Positions 45,680 through 54,984 of a stretch of 64,000 bases of DNA are shown one piece after another (positions within the stretch are counted from its first letter, which is position 1; each line of letters opens with the position of its first letter). The stretch spans positions 1 to 64,000 of the forward strand of contig CAVYBK010000005.1 in assembly GCA_963766725.1 (NCBI GenBank), written 5' to 3'. The notes beneath the pieces are model-generated. The model was not told the origin of the DNA and did not search any database. It was given only the letters and a program-made list of their open reading frames with translations. Source of the stretch: DATEOR01 sp963766725 (lineage in GTDB: Bacteria > Actinomycetota > Thermoleophilia > Gaiellales > Gaiellaceae). Made by a program: the position numbers and the translations under genes.

Positions 45680-46834
45680 TCACACGGAAACGGGCTCGGC
45701 ATACGCCTCGAGCGCCGCGGTCACGGCGGCGGAGCGCTCGATGTCCGCCCCGGCCTCTGCCATCGCGAGCTCGAGAGCCGCGAGCGCCGTCGTCACGTCG
45801 AAGACGTCGATGTAGCCGATGTGCCCGAACCGCACGATCTTCCCGCGGAGCTCGCCCTGGCCGCCGATGATCGTCACGCCGGAGCGCTCGCGCATCGAGA
45901 GGACGATCGATCCGCCGTCGATCTCCTCGGGCATCTTGATCGCCGTCACGACGGCCGAACGGTCTTCGTCCGGCGAGAAGAGCTCGAGCCCCATCGCCTT
46001 CACGCCCGCGCGCGCAGCGCGGCCGAGACGCACGTGGCGCTCGAACGCGGCCTCGAGCCCGTCCTCCAGGATCATCCCGAGCGCCACGTCGACGCCGAGA
46101 AAGAGCGAGATGGCCGGCGAGAAGGGGTTCTCGCCCTTCTCCTGGGCGGCGCGGGCGCGCTCCCAGTCGAAGTAGTAGCGCGGCGAAGTCGCCGACCGCG
46201 AGGCCTCGAAGGCGGTCTCGGAAACGGAGACGAACGCAAGGCCGGGCGGGCTCATGAGCGCCTTGTGCGAGCTCGTGATGACCACGTCCAGGCCCCACGC
46301 GTCGGTCTCGAGCGGCACCGCCGCGAGGCTCGAGATCGCATCGACGACGACGAGCGCGTCCGAGCCCGAGATCCGCTCGGCGATCGACTGGACGTCGGAG
46401 ACGACCCCGGTCGAGGTGTCGGAATGCGTCAGGAGGACGACCTTGGCTCCGCCCATCTCCTCGAGCTGCGCGCCGACCTCGTCCGGATTCGGCGATTCGC
46501 CCCACGCGTAGCGAAGGTGGGTCAGCTTGCAGCCGTACACCTCGGCCTGGGCGGCGAAGCGCTCGCCGAAGAAGCCGTGCGACACCACGAGCACGGGGTC
46601 GCCCGGCGAGCAGAGGTTCTGGAAGACCGACTCCATCGCGCCCGTGCCTGCCGAGGTGAGGTGGACGATGTCGTTCTCCGTGCGGAAGACCTGCTGCAGC
46701 CGCTCGGTCACGCGCTCGAGCGTTCCGCGGAAGTCCGGCGAGCGGTGATGGATCATCGGCGCGGCCGTCGCGGCGAGCACCTCCGGCGGCACCGGCGTCG
46801 GGCCCGGAGTGACGAGGTAGCGCTTCTCAGGCAT
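45680..46834 (-). CDS. class V aminotransferase (serine/alanine-glyoxylate type)
   Basis: 384 aa. YLVTPGPTPVPPEVLAATAA, MIHHRSPDFRGTLERVTERL, TSAGTGAMESVFQNL, DALVVVDAISSLAAVPLETD and ITSSHKALMSPPGLAFVSV with the PLP lysine. The neighbour serA suggests it converts 3-phosphohydroxypyruvate to phosphoserine in place of a SerC, though serine-pyruvate or alanine-glyoxylate transamination is also possible. Start ATG 46834, TAACCT 8 nt upstream; a longer in-frame version is not conserved. Confidence 0.9.
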   Translation of the reverse strand: MPEKRYLVTPGPTPVPPEVLAATAAPMIHHRSPDFRGTLERVTERLQQVFRTENDIVHLTSAGTGAMESVFQNLCSPGDPVLVVSHGFFGERFAAQAEVYGCKLTHLRYAWGESPNPDEVGAQLEEMGGAKVVLLTHSDTSTGVVSDVQSIAERISGSDALVVVDAISSLAAVPLETDAWGLDVVITSSHKALMSPPGLAFVSVSETAFEASRSATSPRYYFDWERARAAQEKGENPFSPAISLFLGVDVALGMILEDGLEAAFERHVRLGRAARAGVKAMGLELFSPDEDRSAVVTAIKMPEEIDGGSIVLSMRERSGVTIIGGQGELRGKIVRFGHIGYIDVFDVTTALAALELAMAEAGADIERSAAVTAALEAYAEPVSV

Positions 46835-46842
46835 CTTCGCTG

Positions 46843-46851
46843 AGGTTAACT
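46843..46851. promoter_or_regulatory. overlapping divergent promoter elements
   Basis: AGGTTAACT: on the minus strand TAACCT 8 nt before ATG 46834; on the plus strand TTAACT 6 nt before ATG 46858. The plus-strand match is weak. Confidence 0.4.
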
Positions 46852-46857
46852 GACGGT

Positions 46858-47514
46858 ATGGAGGCATTGCTTGCATTCGCGGCTGCGCTCCTCGCGCTCC
46901 GACTCGCGGGCGACCTGCTGGGCCGCTGGAGGACGCGGCGAGCGCCGCAGCTCGCCGCGTGGTCGGCCTCGCTCCTCGCCTACGCGGCCGCGTCGGCTGC
47001 CCTCGCCTGGGGCGCCGCGGCCGGCTGGGACGACCGCTCCTTCCGCGTCTACTACCTCTGCGGGGGCCTCCTCACGGCGCCGCTCCTCGGCGTCGGCTCG
47101 CTGCTCCTCTCCGGACGGCGCTGGGCGGCACCGCTCGGCTTCCTCTACACCGGGCTCGCGGTCGGGATCGCCCTCGCGGTCCCGCTGACGGCGCCGGTCA
47201 TGGGCAGCTCGATCCCGGAGGCGCAGGAGCACCTGGACTTCTGGCCCGCCCGGCTCGTCGCCATCCTCGGGAACTCGCTGGGCACGCTGGCCGTGGTCGT
47301 GATCGCCCTCTCGACTATTCGCCGCCGGCCCGTCGGCAACGGCCTCATCCTGGCGGGTGTCGCAGTCGCGGCCACGGGCAGCGCCGTCGCGGGGCTCGGG
47401 GCTGCGCCGACGGCGGTCTTCATCGCCGCGGCGGTCGTCCTCCTCTACCTCGGCTTCATCGATCCGAAGCTTCCTGTGCTCGGGCCACGCAGCGCTAGCT
47501 CACCGACCAGGTGA
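46858..47514 (+). CDS. seven-helix membrane protein of unknown function
   Basis: 218 aa, seven membrane segments from LLAFAAALLALRLAGDLLGR to VFIAAAVVLLYLGFI, with one polar loop (GSSIPEAQEHLDFWPARLVA). No family recognised. Divergent from the aminotransferase with 23 bp between start codons and no ribosome site; its 3' end overlaps the end of the surface protein gene by 20 nt. Confidence 0.65.
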   Translation: MEALLAFAAALLALRLAGDLLGRWRTRRAPQLAAWSASLLAYAAASAALAWGAAAGWDDRSFRVYYLCGGLLTAPLLGVGSLLLSGRRWAAPLGFLYTGLAVGIALAVPLTAPVMGSSIPEAQEHLDFWPARLVAILGNSLGTLAVVVIALSTIRRRPVGNGLILAGVAVAATGSAVAGLGAAPTAVFIAAAVVLLYLGFIDPKLPVLGPRSASSPTR

Positions 47515-50500
47515 AAGAGGCGGGGGTCGGATCGACGTTGCCGGCCGAGTCGATAGCGCGAACGTCAAAGGTGTGCGGCCCGCTTGCCAGCCCCGCGTAG
47601 GACGCCGGGCTCGAGCAAACGCTGAAGCCGCCACCGTCGAGCTCGCACTCGAACGCGACGCCGCCGTCAGGGCTGCTGAAGTCGAAGCCGACGTCGGCTG
47701 TGCTCGGGTCGCTCGGGGCGGCGTCGATAACAGTGTCCGGAGGCGTGCTGTCCACCGTCCACGCGCGGTTCGACGCCGGTCCCGTGTTGCCGGCGGTGTC
47801 GACTTGACGCACCTGGAACGTGTGGGCACCGTCAGCCAGCCCGCTGTAGGTCTTCGGGCTCGCGCAGGACGGTCGAACGCCGCGCCGTCGAGGGAGCACT
47901 CGGAAGGCTTCGCTAGCCGCGCCTCACTCCGGTGAAGGAGAAGGAGGCCGAGGTTTGATTCGTCAGCCCGGTCGGGCCCACCGTGATCGTCGGCGCTGCC
48001 GGAGCGGTCGTGTCGACTATCCAGCTTCGGCTCGCTGCCGCGCCGGTGTTTCCGGCGGTGTCCGTCTGGCGCACCTGGAACGTGTGAGCGCCCTCCGCAA
48101 GACCGGAATATGGCTTCGGGCTCGCGCAGGAGGTGAACGCCGCGCCGTCGAGGGAGCACTCGAACGTGGCGGCCGCTTCGCCCGTGAACGTGAACGAGGC
48201 CGAGGTTTGGTTGGTTTGCCCGGTCGGACCAACCGTGATCGTCGGCGCCGCGGGCGCCGTGGCATCGACCGTCCAGCTTCGACTTGCCGCGGGGCCGGTG
48301 TTACCGGCGGTGTCGATCTGGCGCACCTGAAACGTATGGGCACCGTCAGCGAGACCGCTGTAGGCCTTCGGGCTCGTGCAGGCCGCAAACGCCGCGCCGT
48401 CGAGGGCGCATTGGAAGCTGGCACCCGCCTCTCCGGTGAAGGAGAAGGAGGCCGAGGTTTGATTGATCAGCCCGGTCGGGCCCACCGTGATGCTCGGCGC
48501 TCCCGGAGCGGTCGTGTCGATCGTCCACGTGTAGCTCGCTGCCACTCCCGTGTTCCCTGCCGTGTCGGTCTGCCGCACTTGGAACGTGTGGCTCGCGGCC
48601 GCCAGGCCACTGTAAGCTCGCGGGCTCGTGCAGGAGGCGAACGCCGCGCCGTCGAGCGCGCATTGGAACGTGGCACCCACTTCTCCCGTGAACGAGAAGG
48701 ACGGTGCGGTCGAGTTCGACGGGTTGGCCGGCGTAGATGTCAGGTTGGGCGCCGCCGGCGCAGAGTTGTCGACCGTCACGCTGCGCTTCGCGGAGTCGGT
48801 GACGTTTCCGGCGACATCGGTTGCACGCGCGAGCAGCTGATACGGGCCGTCTGCAGGCTGCGCGGACCATGTGGTCGAGTAGCTTGGCCCCGTCGTGCTC
48901 GTCCCGATCGTCGTATTAGGGGTGCATGCGGCGCCGGCGCAGTACAGATATGTGACCGAGGCGACGCCGGACGACGCGTCCGAGGCAGTCGCCGTGAGCG
49001 CCTGACCGTTGCGAATGGATGCCGGCGGCGCCGTCATCGTCACCGTCGGCGCCGTCTTGTCGATCCGAATCTGAGTCGATGCGGTCTGGACCGCCTCGGT
49101 GTTGGACAGGTTGTCGACCGAGAAATACTTGATCGTGTAGACGCCGTCGCTGGTCAAGGCCACCGCGGTGCCGGTTGGCGAAGACGTCGTCGGCGTGGAG
49201 CCATTGGTCGTGCGGTACGTGGCGGCGACCCCGGACCCCGTTCCGTCGCTCGGCGTCAGGGTGACGGTCTGGTTCGTGTTCTTCCAGGCATTTCCGATCG
49301 ACGCGGTGTTGTCGGTCGTCGTGGGGGCTGCAGAGTCCGGCCTGACCGTGAACGTCGCCGTCGATGTGTTCCCGACCTTGTCGTATGCGGTCACCGTGTT
49401 CGTGGAGCTCGAGAACGTGGCGCCGGCGGTCCACGAATAGTTCTGGAGGTACGGCGATGCCGTGTCCGTGGCGCCCGTGGTCGGCGTGAGACCGGCGCTC
49501 AGTCCGGGGAAGGTCACTTTCTGGACCCCCGAGCCGCCATCGGTGACGTTGGCGGTGACGGTGAACATTCCCGTCGCCGCGGCCGGGCGGTAGAAGACCG
49601 TCGCTCCCTGCACGAAAGCGTCCGGGGTCGACGTGCTCAACGTCAACGTCGGAGCCGACGGCGGCGTGTTGTCCAGACCAACCGAGACGCTGGTGCTCCC
49701 GAGCGAGGTGCCCTGATAGTCGACGACGACCGCGTACGTCCCCGAAACTGTGAGCTTCGTGTAGATGAAGCCTCCCGCGGTCGTGAAGGAGAAGGGGCCG
49801 ACGAGCGTCGTCCCGTCCGGCTTCAAGACCGAGACCGAGGTGCTGCAGCAGTTTGCAGGCCCGGTCCGCACGATGACGCCGTCCCCGGCTGTGCCTGTGA
49901 ACAGCGCCCGAGCATTCTGTCCGGCTGCGACTGTCGTGAGGGTTACGGCGGGCCCGCCGAGGGTGGCGGTCGCGCTGACGTCAGGAGGCAGGTCGAAGAG
50001 CGTCAACGTGACGGTTCCCGCCGCGGTCTGGTACGGATCGACCACGATCGTGTAGGTGCCCGTGGTCGGGAGCGTCTTGGCATCCATCAGCACCTGCCCG
50101 GACGCGACGGCAATCGGATTTACGAGGCGGGTCCCGTTCGGATTGAGAATCGAGACGTTGACGGTGCAGCACGCGGTCGGGACGAAGCCGATGTTCATGC
50201 TCACGCGCTCGCCCGCGATCCCGGCGAAGGTCACACGGCCGTTCTGGTAGAGACCGAGGGATACCGAGACGGGCGCGCCGCCGGGCGTGATCGCGGCAGA
50301 TGCCTCGGGATCGACGTCGTAGAGCCGAACCGTGGCGGAGCCGATGGAGGCCGCCGCGGGGTCGATCAGGATCGAATACGTGCCCGTGACGGGCAGCGTG
50401 AGCGTGTCAACGAAGGTGCCGTTGGTGCCGTAGAGAGCCGGCGCGAAGAACGAGGTGCCGTCGGGCTTCGTGATCGAGAGCTTGAGGCTCGAGGTCGTGG

Positions 50501-52055
50501 ACGGGCCGATGGTCACGCCGCTCAGGCTCAGGGCGATGCCTCGCCCGGCCGTGCCCGCGAAGGTGAGCTTCGCGTTCTGGCCCGGAATCGTGGTCGTGAC
50601 CGTGACGGGTGCTCCCCCGGCGGTGATGGCGGCGCTCGCATCGGCGGGGACGTCGTAGAGCTGCAGCGTGGCCGAGCCGATCGCAAAGCTCTGCGGATCG
50701 ACGAGGATCGTGTACGTGCCCGTGGTGGGCAGCGACTTGACGTCGATGAAGCCGCCGTTCGTGCCCATGCTCGTGGCGGTGACGAGGGCGGTCCCGTCCG
50801 GCTTCGTGATCGAGACCTTGAGGCTTCCGGTCGTCGACGTCCCGATCGTGACCCCGCTTACCGTCAGGCTGATGCGCCGCCCGGCCGTGCCCGCGAAGGT
50901 GAGCTTCGCGTTCTGGCCCGGAATCGTGGTCGTGACCGTGAGGGGTGCTCCCCCGGCGGTGATGGAAGGGGTCAGGTCGGCAGGGACGTCGTAGAGCTGC
51001 AGCGTGGCCGAGCCGATGACGGCTAGCTGCGGGTCGACGAGGATCGTGTACGTGCCTGTGGCGGGGAGCGACTTGACGTCGATGTAGCCGCCGCTCGTGC
51101 CCATGCTCGTCGCCGCGACGAGGGCCGTCCCGTCCGGCTTCGTGATCGAGACCTTGAGGCTGCAGCAGACCGGCCCGACATTCAGGCTGATGCGCCGCCC
51201 GGCCGTGCCCGCGAAGGTGAGCTTCGCGTTCTGGCCCGGAATCGTGGTCGTGACCGTGACGGGTGCTCCCCCGGCGGTGATGGCGGCGCTCGCATCGGCG
51301 GGGACGTCGTAGAGCTGCAGCGTGGCCGAGCCGATCGCAAAGCTCTGCGGATCGACGAGGATCGTGTACGTGCCCGTGGTGGGCAGCGACTTGACGTCGA
51401 TGAAGCCGCCGTTCGTGCCCATGCTCGTGGCGGTGACGAGGGCGGTCCCGTCCGGCTTCGTGATCGAGACCTTGAGGCTTCCGGTCGTCGACGTCCCGAT
51501 CGTGACCCCGCTTACCGTCAGGCTGATGCGCCGCCCGGCCGTGCCCGCGAAGGTGAGCTTCGCGTTCTGGCCCGGAATCGTGGTCGTGACCGTGAGGGGT
51601 GCTCCCCCGGCGGTGATGGAAGGGGTCAGGTCGGCAGGGACGTCGTAGAGCTGCAGCGTGGCCGAGCCGATGACGGCTAGCTGCGGGTCGACGAGGATCG
51701 TGTACGTGCCTGTGGCGGGGAGCGACTTGACGTCGATGTAGCCGCCGCTCGTGCCCATGCTCGTCGCCGCGACGAGGGCCGTCCCGTCCGGCTTCGTGAT
51801 CGAGACCTTGAGGCTTCCGGTCGTCGACGTCCCGATCGTGACCCCGCTCACCTTCAGGCTGACGCGCTGGCCTGCGGTTCCAAGGAACGTCAGCGTGGCG
51901 TTCTCGTTGGCGACCGTCGTCGTGACCGTCACGGGAGCGCCGCCCGCCACGATGCTGTAACTCGACGCGCCTGCAGTAGGGCCTCCGAAGAGGAGGCTCA
52001 CGAACGAGAGGGCCGCTACCCCTAGTCCCCACCACCGACGATGCCCTTGTGCCAT
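47495..52055 (-). CDS. large secreted repeat protein (PPC-like and Ig-like repeats), frameshifted near 3' end
   Basis: About 1520 aa. Signal peptide (WWGLGVAALSFVSLLFGGPT, cut after AGA). Seven repeats of about 109 residues follow, e.g. ITAGGAPLTVTTTIPGQNAK, LTFAGTAGRRISLTVSGVTI, KVSITKPDGTALVTATSMGT, TGTYTILVDPQ and SATLQLYDVPAD, resembling pre-peptidase C-terminal domains. Then Ig-like domains, the last five of about 95 residues with FQCALDGAAFAACTSPKAYS and AHTFQVRQIDTAGNTGPAAS. Near 47880-47915 the frame breaks at least twice; the tail ends in ASFTWSVS. No LPXTG or other anchor. Probably an extracellular adhesin or matrix protein. Confidence 0.8.
50537..51163. repeat. 627-bp near-identical repeat, unit 1
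   Basis: Nearly identical to 51191-51817 (period 654 bp, 218 codons). Each period covers two of the 109-residue repeats, so the gene grew by an in-frame duplication. High identity also at silent positions means it is recent or kept alike by gene conversion. Confidence 0.85.
51191..51817. repeat. 627-bp near-identical repeat, unit 2
   Basis: Partner of 50537-51163. Confidence 0.85.
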
Positions 52056-52146
52056 GGTCGAGCCTCCCGAAAAACCGCGCTTCCGCCCACCTCTCGGCGG
52101 CATCCGTAAAGGCTCGCACCTCGTGCGAGAAGAGGAACGAGCCTTT
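52056..52146 (-). promoter_or_regulatory. leader of the surface protein gene with alternative stems
   Basis: Minus strand, 5' to 3': AAAGGCTCG (52146-52138), CTCGCAC/GTGCGAG hairpin (52129-52113), CGAGCCTTT (52116-52108), and the ribosome-site segment GGGAGGCTCG (52068-52059) just before ATG. The central CGAGCCT can pair with the distal AGGCTCG, with the copy covering the ribosome site, or (its CGAG) with the small hairpin. This is the layout of a translational switch, or the distal stem is a terminator for the upstream lipoprotein gene. Confidence 0.45.
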
Positions 52147-52180
52147 TGGTTAGGGTGTTGGGCCCTTTCGGCCAGTCGGG

Positions 52181-53044
52181 TCAGCCCATGACGCCGAAGA
52201 GCTGACCGAACAGCTCGTCGAGCGGCTTCGGGCTCGTCGGCGGGCTGAACGAGACTTCCTCGCCGAAGTCGGAGAGCTCCACGGTGAGCGAGAAGGCGCC
52301 GTCGGACGACTCGAGGTCCTCGGAGTCGAAATGGAGATCCTTCGGCGGGTCGAGCGTGAGCTCGAGCTTTCGCGGCAGGGCGTCCTCCTGCCCGACGTCC
52401 ACGACGAGGTGGCTCGTCGCCGCGACCTTGTCGAAGAGAGCACGGTCGTTCGCCGTCAGCTCGGTGCCGCCATATTCCTCGACGAGGTTCGCGAACGTCT
52501 CGGCGCGCAGACGGCCGTCGAACTCCCACGTGGAGGCGCCGCCGAGATCCGGGCCCTGCGCGATCTCGCCCTCGAAGAGCTGGGTGAAGAGCTTCCCGAG
52601 GCCCGCCGGAGTCGTCAGCTGCAAGAGCAGCTTTCCGTTTTCCTCGCCGGCCATGTCGAGGGCATCGGCGACGCCCGCGTCCTGGTGGTACCAAACGCCC
52701 ATGAACCGGACGTAGACGTCGTGCTCGTCGGCGAGCACCCGAGCCCCGAGCGTCCCGCCCGGGAAGCTGAGCTGGAGGTCTCCGGCGAGCGCAGAGGTGG
52801 AGACGTCGCCCTCGAAGTGGATTCCGACCTGCGCGTTGGTGCCCATGATCGCCCCGGCCTGGGCATCGACGACCACGTGCGCGCTTCCGGCCTCCGCGAG
52901 CGCGGTCAGCGCGTCCGCGGCGAACGACGCCTGGCCCGGAGGCGAACCACCGCCGAGCTCGTCGAAGCGCTCCCCGCAACCTGCCGAGCCGAGGATGACG
53001 ACGAGCACGGCGAGAAATGCGAATGCGGAGGCGAAGCGGCCCAC
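52181..53044 (-). CDS. LppX/LprG-like lipoprotein
   Basis: 287 aa. Lipobox LGSAGC near residue 23, then a LolA/LppX-type fold: SFAADALTALAEAGSAHVVV, GDLQLSFPGGTLGARVLADE, VYVRFMGVWYHQDAG, TSHLVVDVGQEDALPRKLEL. Mycobacterial relatives carry lipids from membrane to envelope. Here it may shuttle a lipid or act as a surface sensor. Upstream of the repeat protein on the same strand, separated by the structured leader. Confidence 0.75.
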   Translation of the reverse strand: MGRFASAFAFLAVLVVILGSAGCGERFDELGGGSPPGQASFAADALTALAEAGSAHVVVDAQAGAIMGTNAQVGIHFEGDVSTSALAGDLQLSFPGGTLGARVLADEHDVYVRFMGVWYHQDAGVADALDMAGEENGKLLLQLTTPAGLGKLFTQLFEGEIAQGPDLGGASTWEFDGRLRAETFANLVEEYGGTELTANDRALFDKVAATSHLVVDVGQEDALPRKLELTLDPPKDLHFDSEDLESSDGAFSLTVELSDFGEEVSFSPPTSPKPLDELFGQLFGVMG

Positions 53045-53095
53045 GGAGCCGATATCGGCCGGCCGGCTCGCGGTCCGGAGACTAAAAAGGGGTGC

Positions 53096-53584
53096 CTAGA
53101 ACGTGAAGCGGGTGGCGCTCTCGGGATAGTCGCTCTCGCGCCACGCAAAGGCACGCTTGGGCACGAGCGCGTAGACGACCGACCCGGGATCCTCGAACGT
53201 GATCTCGAGGGTGTACTTCTCGCCGTAGGCCTTGGCGAGAACGTCGAGATCCTTCCGCGCCGTGACCTCTTCGACCTCGCCCTCGAAGGTGACCACCTCG
53301 TCCCCGCTCTCCAGGTGGACGACCGCAAACGGGTTCACAGCCAAATTCAGCCCCTTGCGCGACCCTCTCGCAGTCGAGAAGAAGAAGACGCCGTCGTGCC
53401 AGAGGCCCCAGACAGGCGCCGCGTGCGGCCGCCCGGACTCGGACGCGGTGGCCACCCAGTAGTTGTGGGCGCGCTCGAGCCGCTCGGCCGCCCAGTCCCA
53501 CTGGAGCAGGCCGGCGCCCTCGTCCGCAGCCCAGATCCCGTAGCTCTCGTGGAAACGGGGCCGGCTTGCCTCGGGCGTGCTCAC
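53096..53584 (-). CDS. PNPOx-like F420/FMN-dependent protein
   Basis: 162 aa split-barrel protein: LLQWDWAAERLERAHNYWVA, TASESGRPHAAPVWGLWHDG, VFFFSTARGSRKGLNLAVNP and AVVHLESGDEVVTFEGEVEE. Such proteins use F420H2 or FMN to reduce small molecules. GTG start in a GTGA overlap with the gatB stop. Confidence 0.85.
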   Translation of the reverse strand: MSTPEASRPRFHESYGIWAADEGAGLLQWDWAAERLERAHNYWVATASESGRPHAAPVWGLWHDGVFFFSTARGSRKGLNLAVNPFAVVHLESGDEVVTFEGEVEEVTARKDLDVLAKAYGEKYTLEITFEDPGSVVYALVPKRAFAWRESDYPESATRFTF

Positions 53585-54984
53585 GACGAGAGCTTCTCGC
53601 GCAGGCGTTCGTTCACGACCCTGGCATCGGCCTTGCCGCCTGTTTCCTTCATCACCTGGCCGACCAGGAACCCGAGCACGCCTTCCTTGCCGGCTTTGAA
53701 GGTCTCCACTTGAGCCTCGTTCTCGGCCAGCACCTTGTCGATCACGGGATCGAGCTCGGACGCGTCGGAGATCGCGGTCTCCCCGAGGTAGTCCTCTGCG
53801 GAAAACCCGGGGTCGCCGCTTCGTTCGAGCGCCTCCGTGAATGCCGCGCGGGGGATGCGCTCGCGCTCGGCGATCAGCTTGCCGAGCTCGGAGCCGTTCA
53901 CGGACTCGGGGTCGACTCCCGTCGCCGCGAGCTGGTTCATGACGACGTTGGCCACCGCGCGCCGGTCGCCGGAGACCCGCTCGTAGAGTCTGTCGCGGCC
54001 GCTGGCCACGAGCCCTTCCGCGAGGTCGAAGCCGATCTCCGCCTCGAGCCGGCGAATGCGCGCCGAAGGCAGCTCGCCGATGTCGTCCATGGCCGACGCG
54101 ATCATCTCGACCGGCGGCTCGACCGGAACGAGATCGGGCTCCGGAAAGTAGCGGTAGTCGTGCGCCTCCTCCTTCGAGCGGAGAGATGCGATCGAACCGC
54201 TCGCCGGGTCGAAGTGGAGCGTCTCCTGCTCGACCTCTCCCCCGGCCTCGTAGATCTCGATCTGACGGCGTACCTCGGCCTCGATCCCGTCCGCCACGAA
54301 CTTGAAGGAGTTCATGTTCTTGAGCTCGGTCTTCGTGCGAAAGCCGGTTTCGCCGGCCTGCCTGACCGAGACGTTGGCATCGCAACGAAGCGAGCCCTTC
54401 TCCATCTCCGCGTCGGAGATGCCCAGCTCGACGACGGTCTGGCGCAGGAGCTGGAGAAAGCGCCGGGCCTCGTCGGCCGAGCGCACGTCGGGCTCCGAGA
54501 CGATCTCGACGAGCGGCGTGCCGCCGCGGTTGAAGTCGACGAGGGAGTACTCGGCGCCGGCGATCCGCCCGCCGCTGCCACCCACGTGGACGGTCTTGGC
54601 CGCGTCCTCCTCGAGGTGCGCTCGCACGATCCCGATCACGCGGTCGCCGTCGGGGCTCGGCACGACGAACCTCCCGCCCGCGCAGAGCGGGATGTCGTAC
54701 TGGGAGATCTGGTAGCCCTTCGGGAGATCGGGATAGAAGTAGTTCTTCCGGTGGAAGAGCGCGTGCGAGGCGATCTCGCAGCCCAGCGCGACGCCGAGCT
54801 TCACCGTCCACTCGATTGCGCGCTTGTTCGGGACCGGCAGCGTCCCCGGGTGCGCGAGGCAGACAGGGCACGTGCGCGTGTTCTCGGGCTCGCCCCAGAC
54901 GTTCTCGCAGCGGCAGAACATCTTCGTCCGCGTCTTCAGCTGGACGTGGATCTCGAGGCCGATGACCGGTTCCCACTCAGCCAC
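53581..54984 (-). CDS. gatB: Asp-tRNA(Asn)/Glu-tRNA(Gln) amidotransferase subunit B
   Basis: 467 aa. EPVIGLEIHVQLKTRTKMFC, CPVCLAHPGTLPVPNKRAIE (with the zinc Cys residues), YFYPDLPKGYQISQYDIPLC, KTELKNMNSFKFVADGIEAE, DYRYFPEPDLVP, and a C-terminal YqeY-like tRNA-binding domain. It activates the misacylated tRNA. GTG start 8 nt before the gatA stop. Confidence 0.95.
   Translation of the reverse strand: MAEWEPVIGLEIHVQLKTRTKMFCRCENVWGEPENTRTCPVCLAHPGTLPVPNKRAIEWTVKLGVALGCEIASHALFHRKNYFYPDLPKGYQISQYDIPLCAGGRFVVPSPDGDRVIGIVRAHLEEDAAKTVHVGGSGGRIAGAEYSLVDFNRGGTPLVEIVSEPDVRSADEARRFLQLLRQTVVELGISDAEMEKGSLRCDANVSVRQAGETGFRTKTELKNMNSFKFVADGIEAEVRRQIEIYEAGGEVEQETLHFDPASGSIASLRSKEEAHDYRYFPEPDLVPVEPPVEMIASAMDDIGELPSARIRRLEAEIGFDLAEGLVASGRDRLYERVSGDRRAVANVVMNQLAATGVDPESVNGSELGKLIAERERIPRAAFTEALERSGDPGFSAEDYLGETAISDASELDPVIDKVLAENEAQVETFKAGKEGVLGFLVGQVMKETGGKADARVVNERLREKLSS

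Noticed and set aside
52056..52146. c-di-GMP or c-di-AMP riboswitch before the surface protein gene
   Set aside because: The conserved GCAAAC/GACGCAAAGC or ydaO core sequences are absent; kept only as an unnamed alternative-stem leader.
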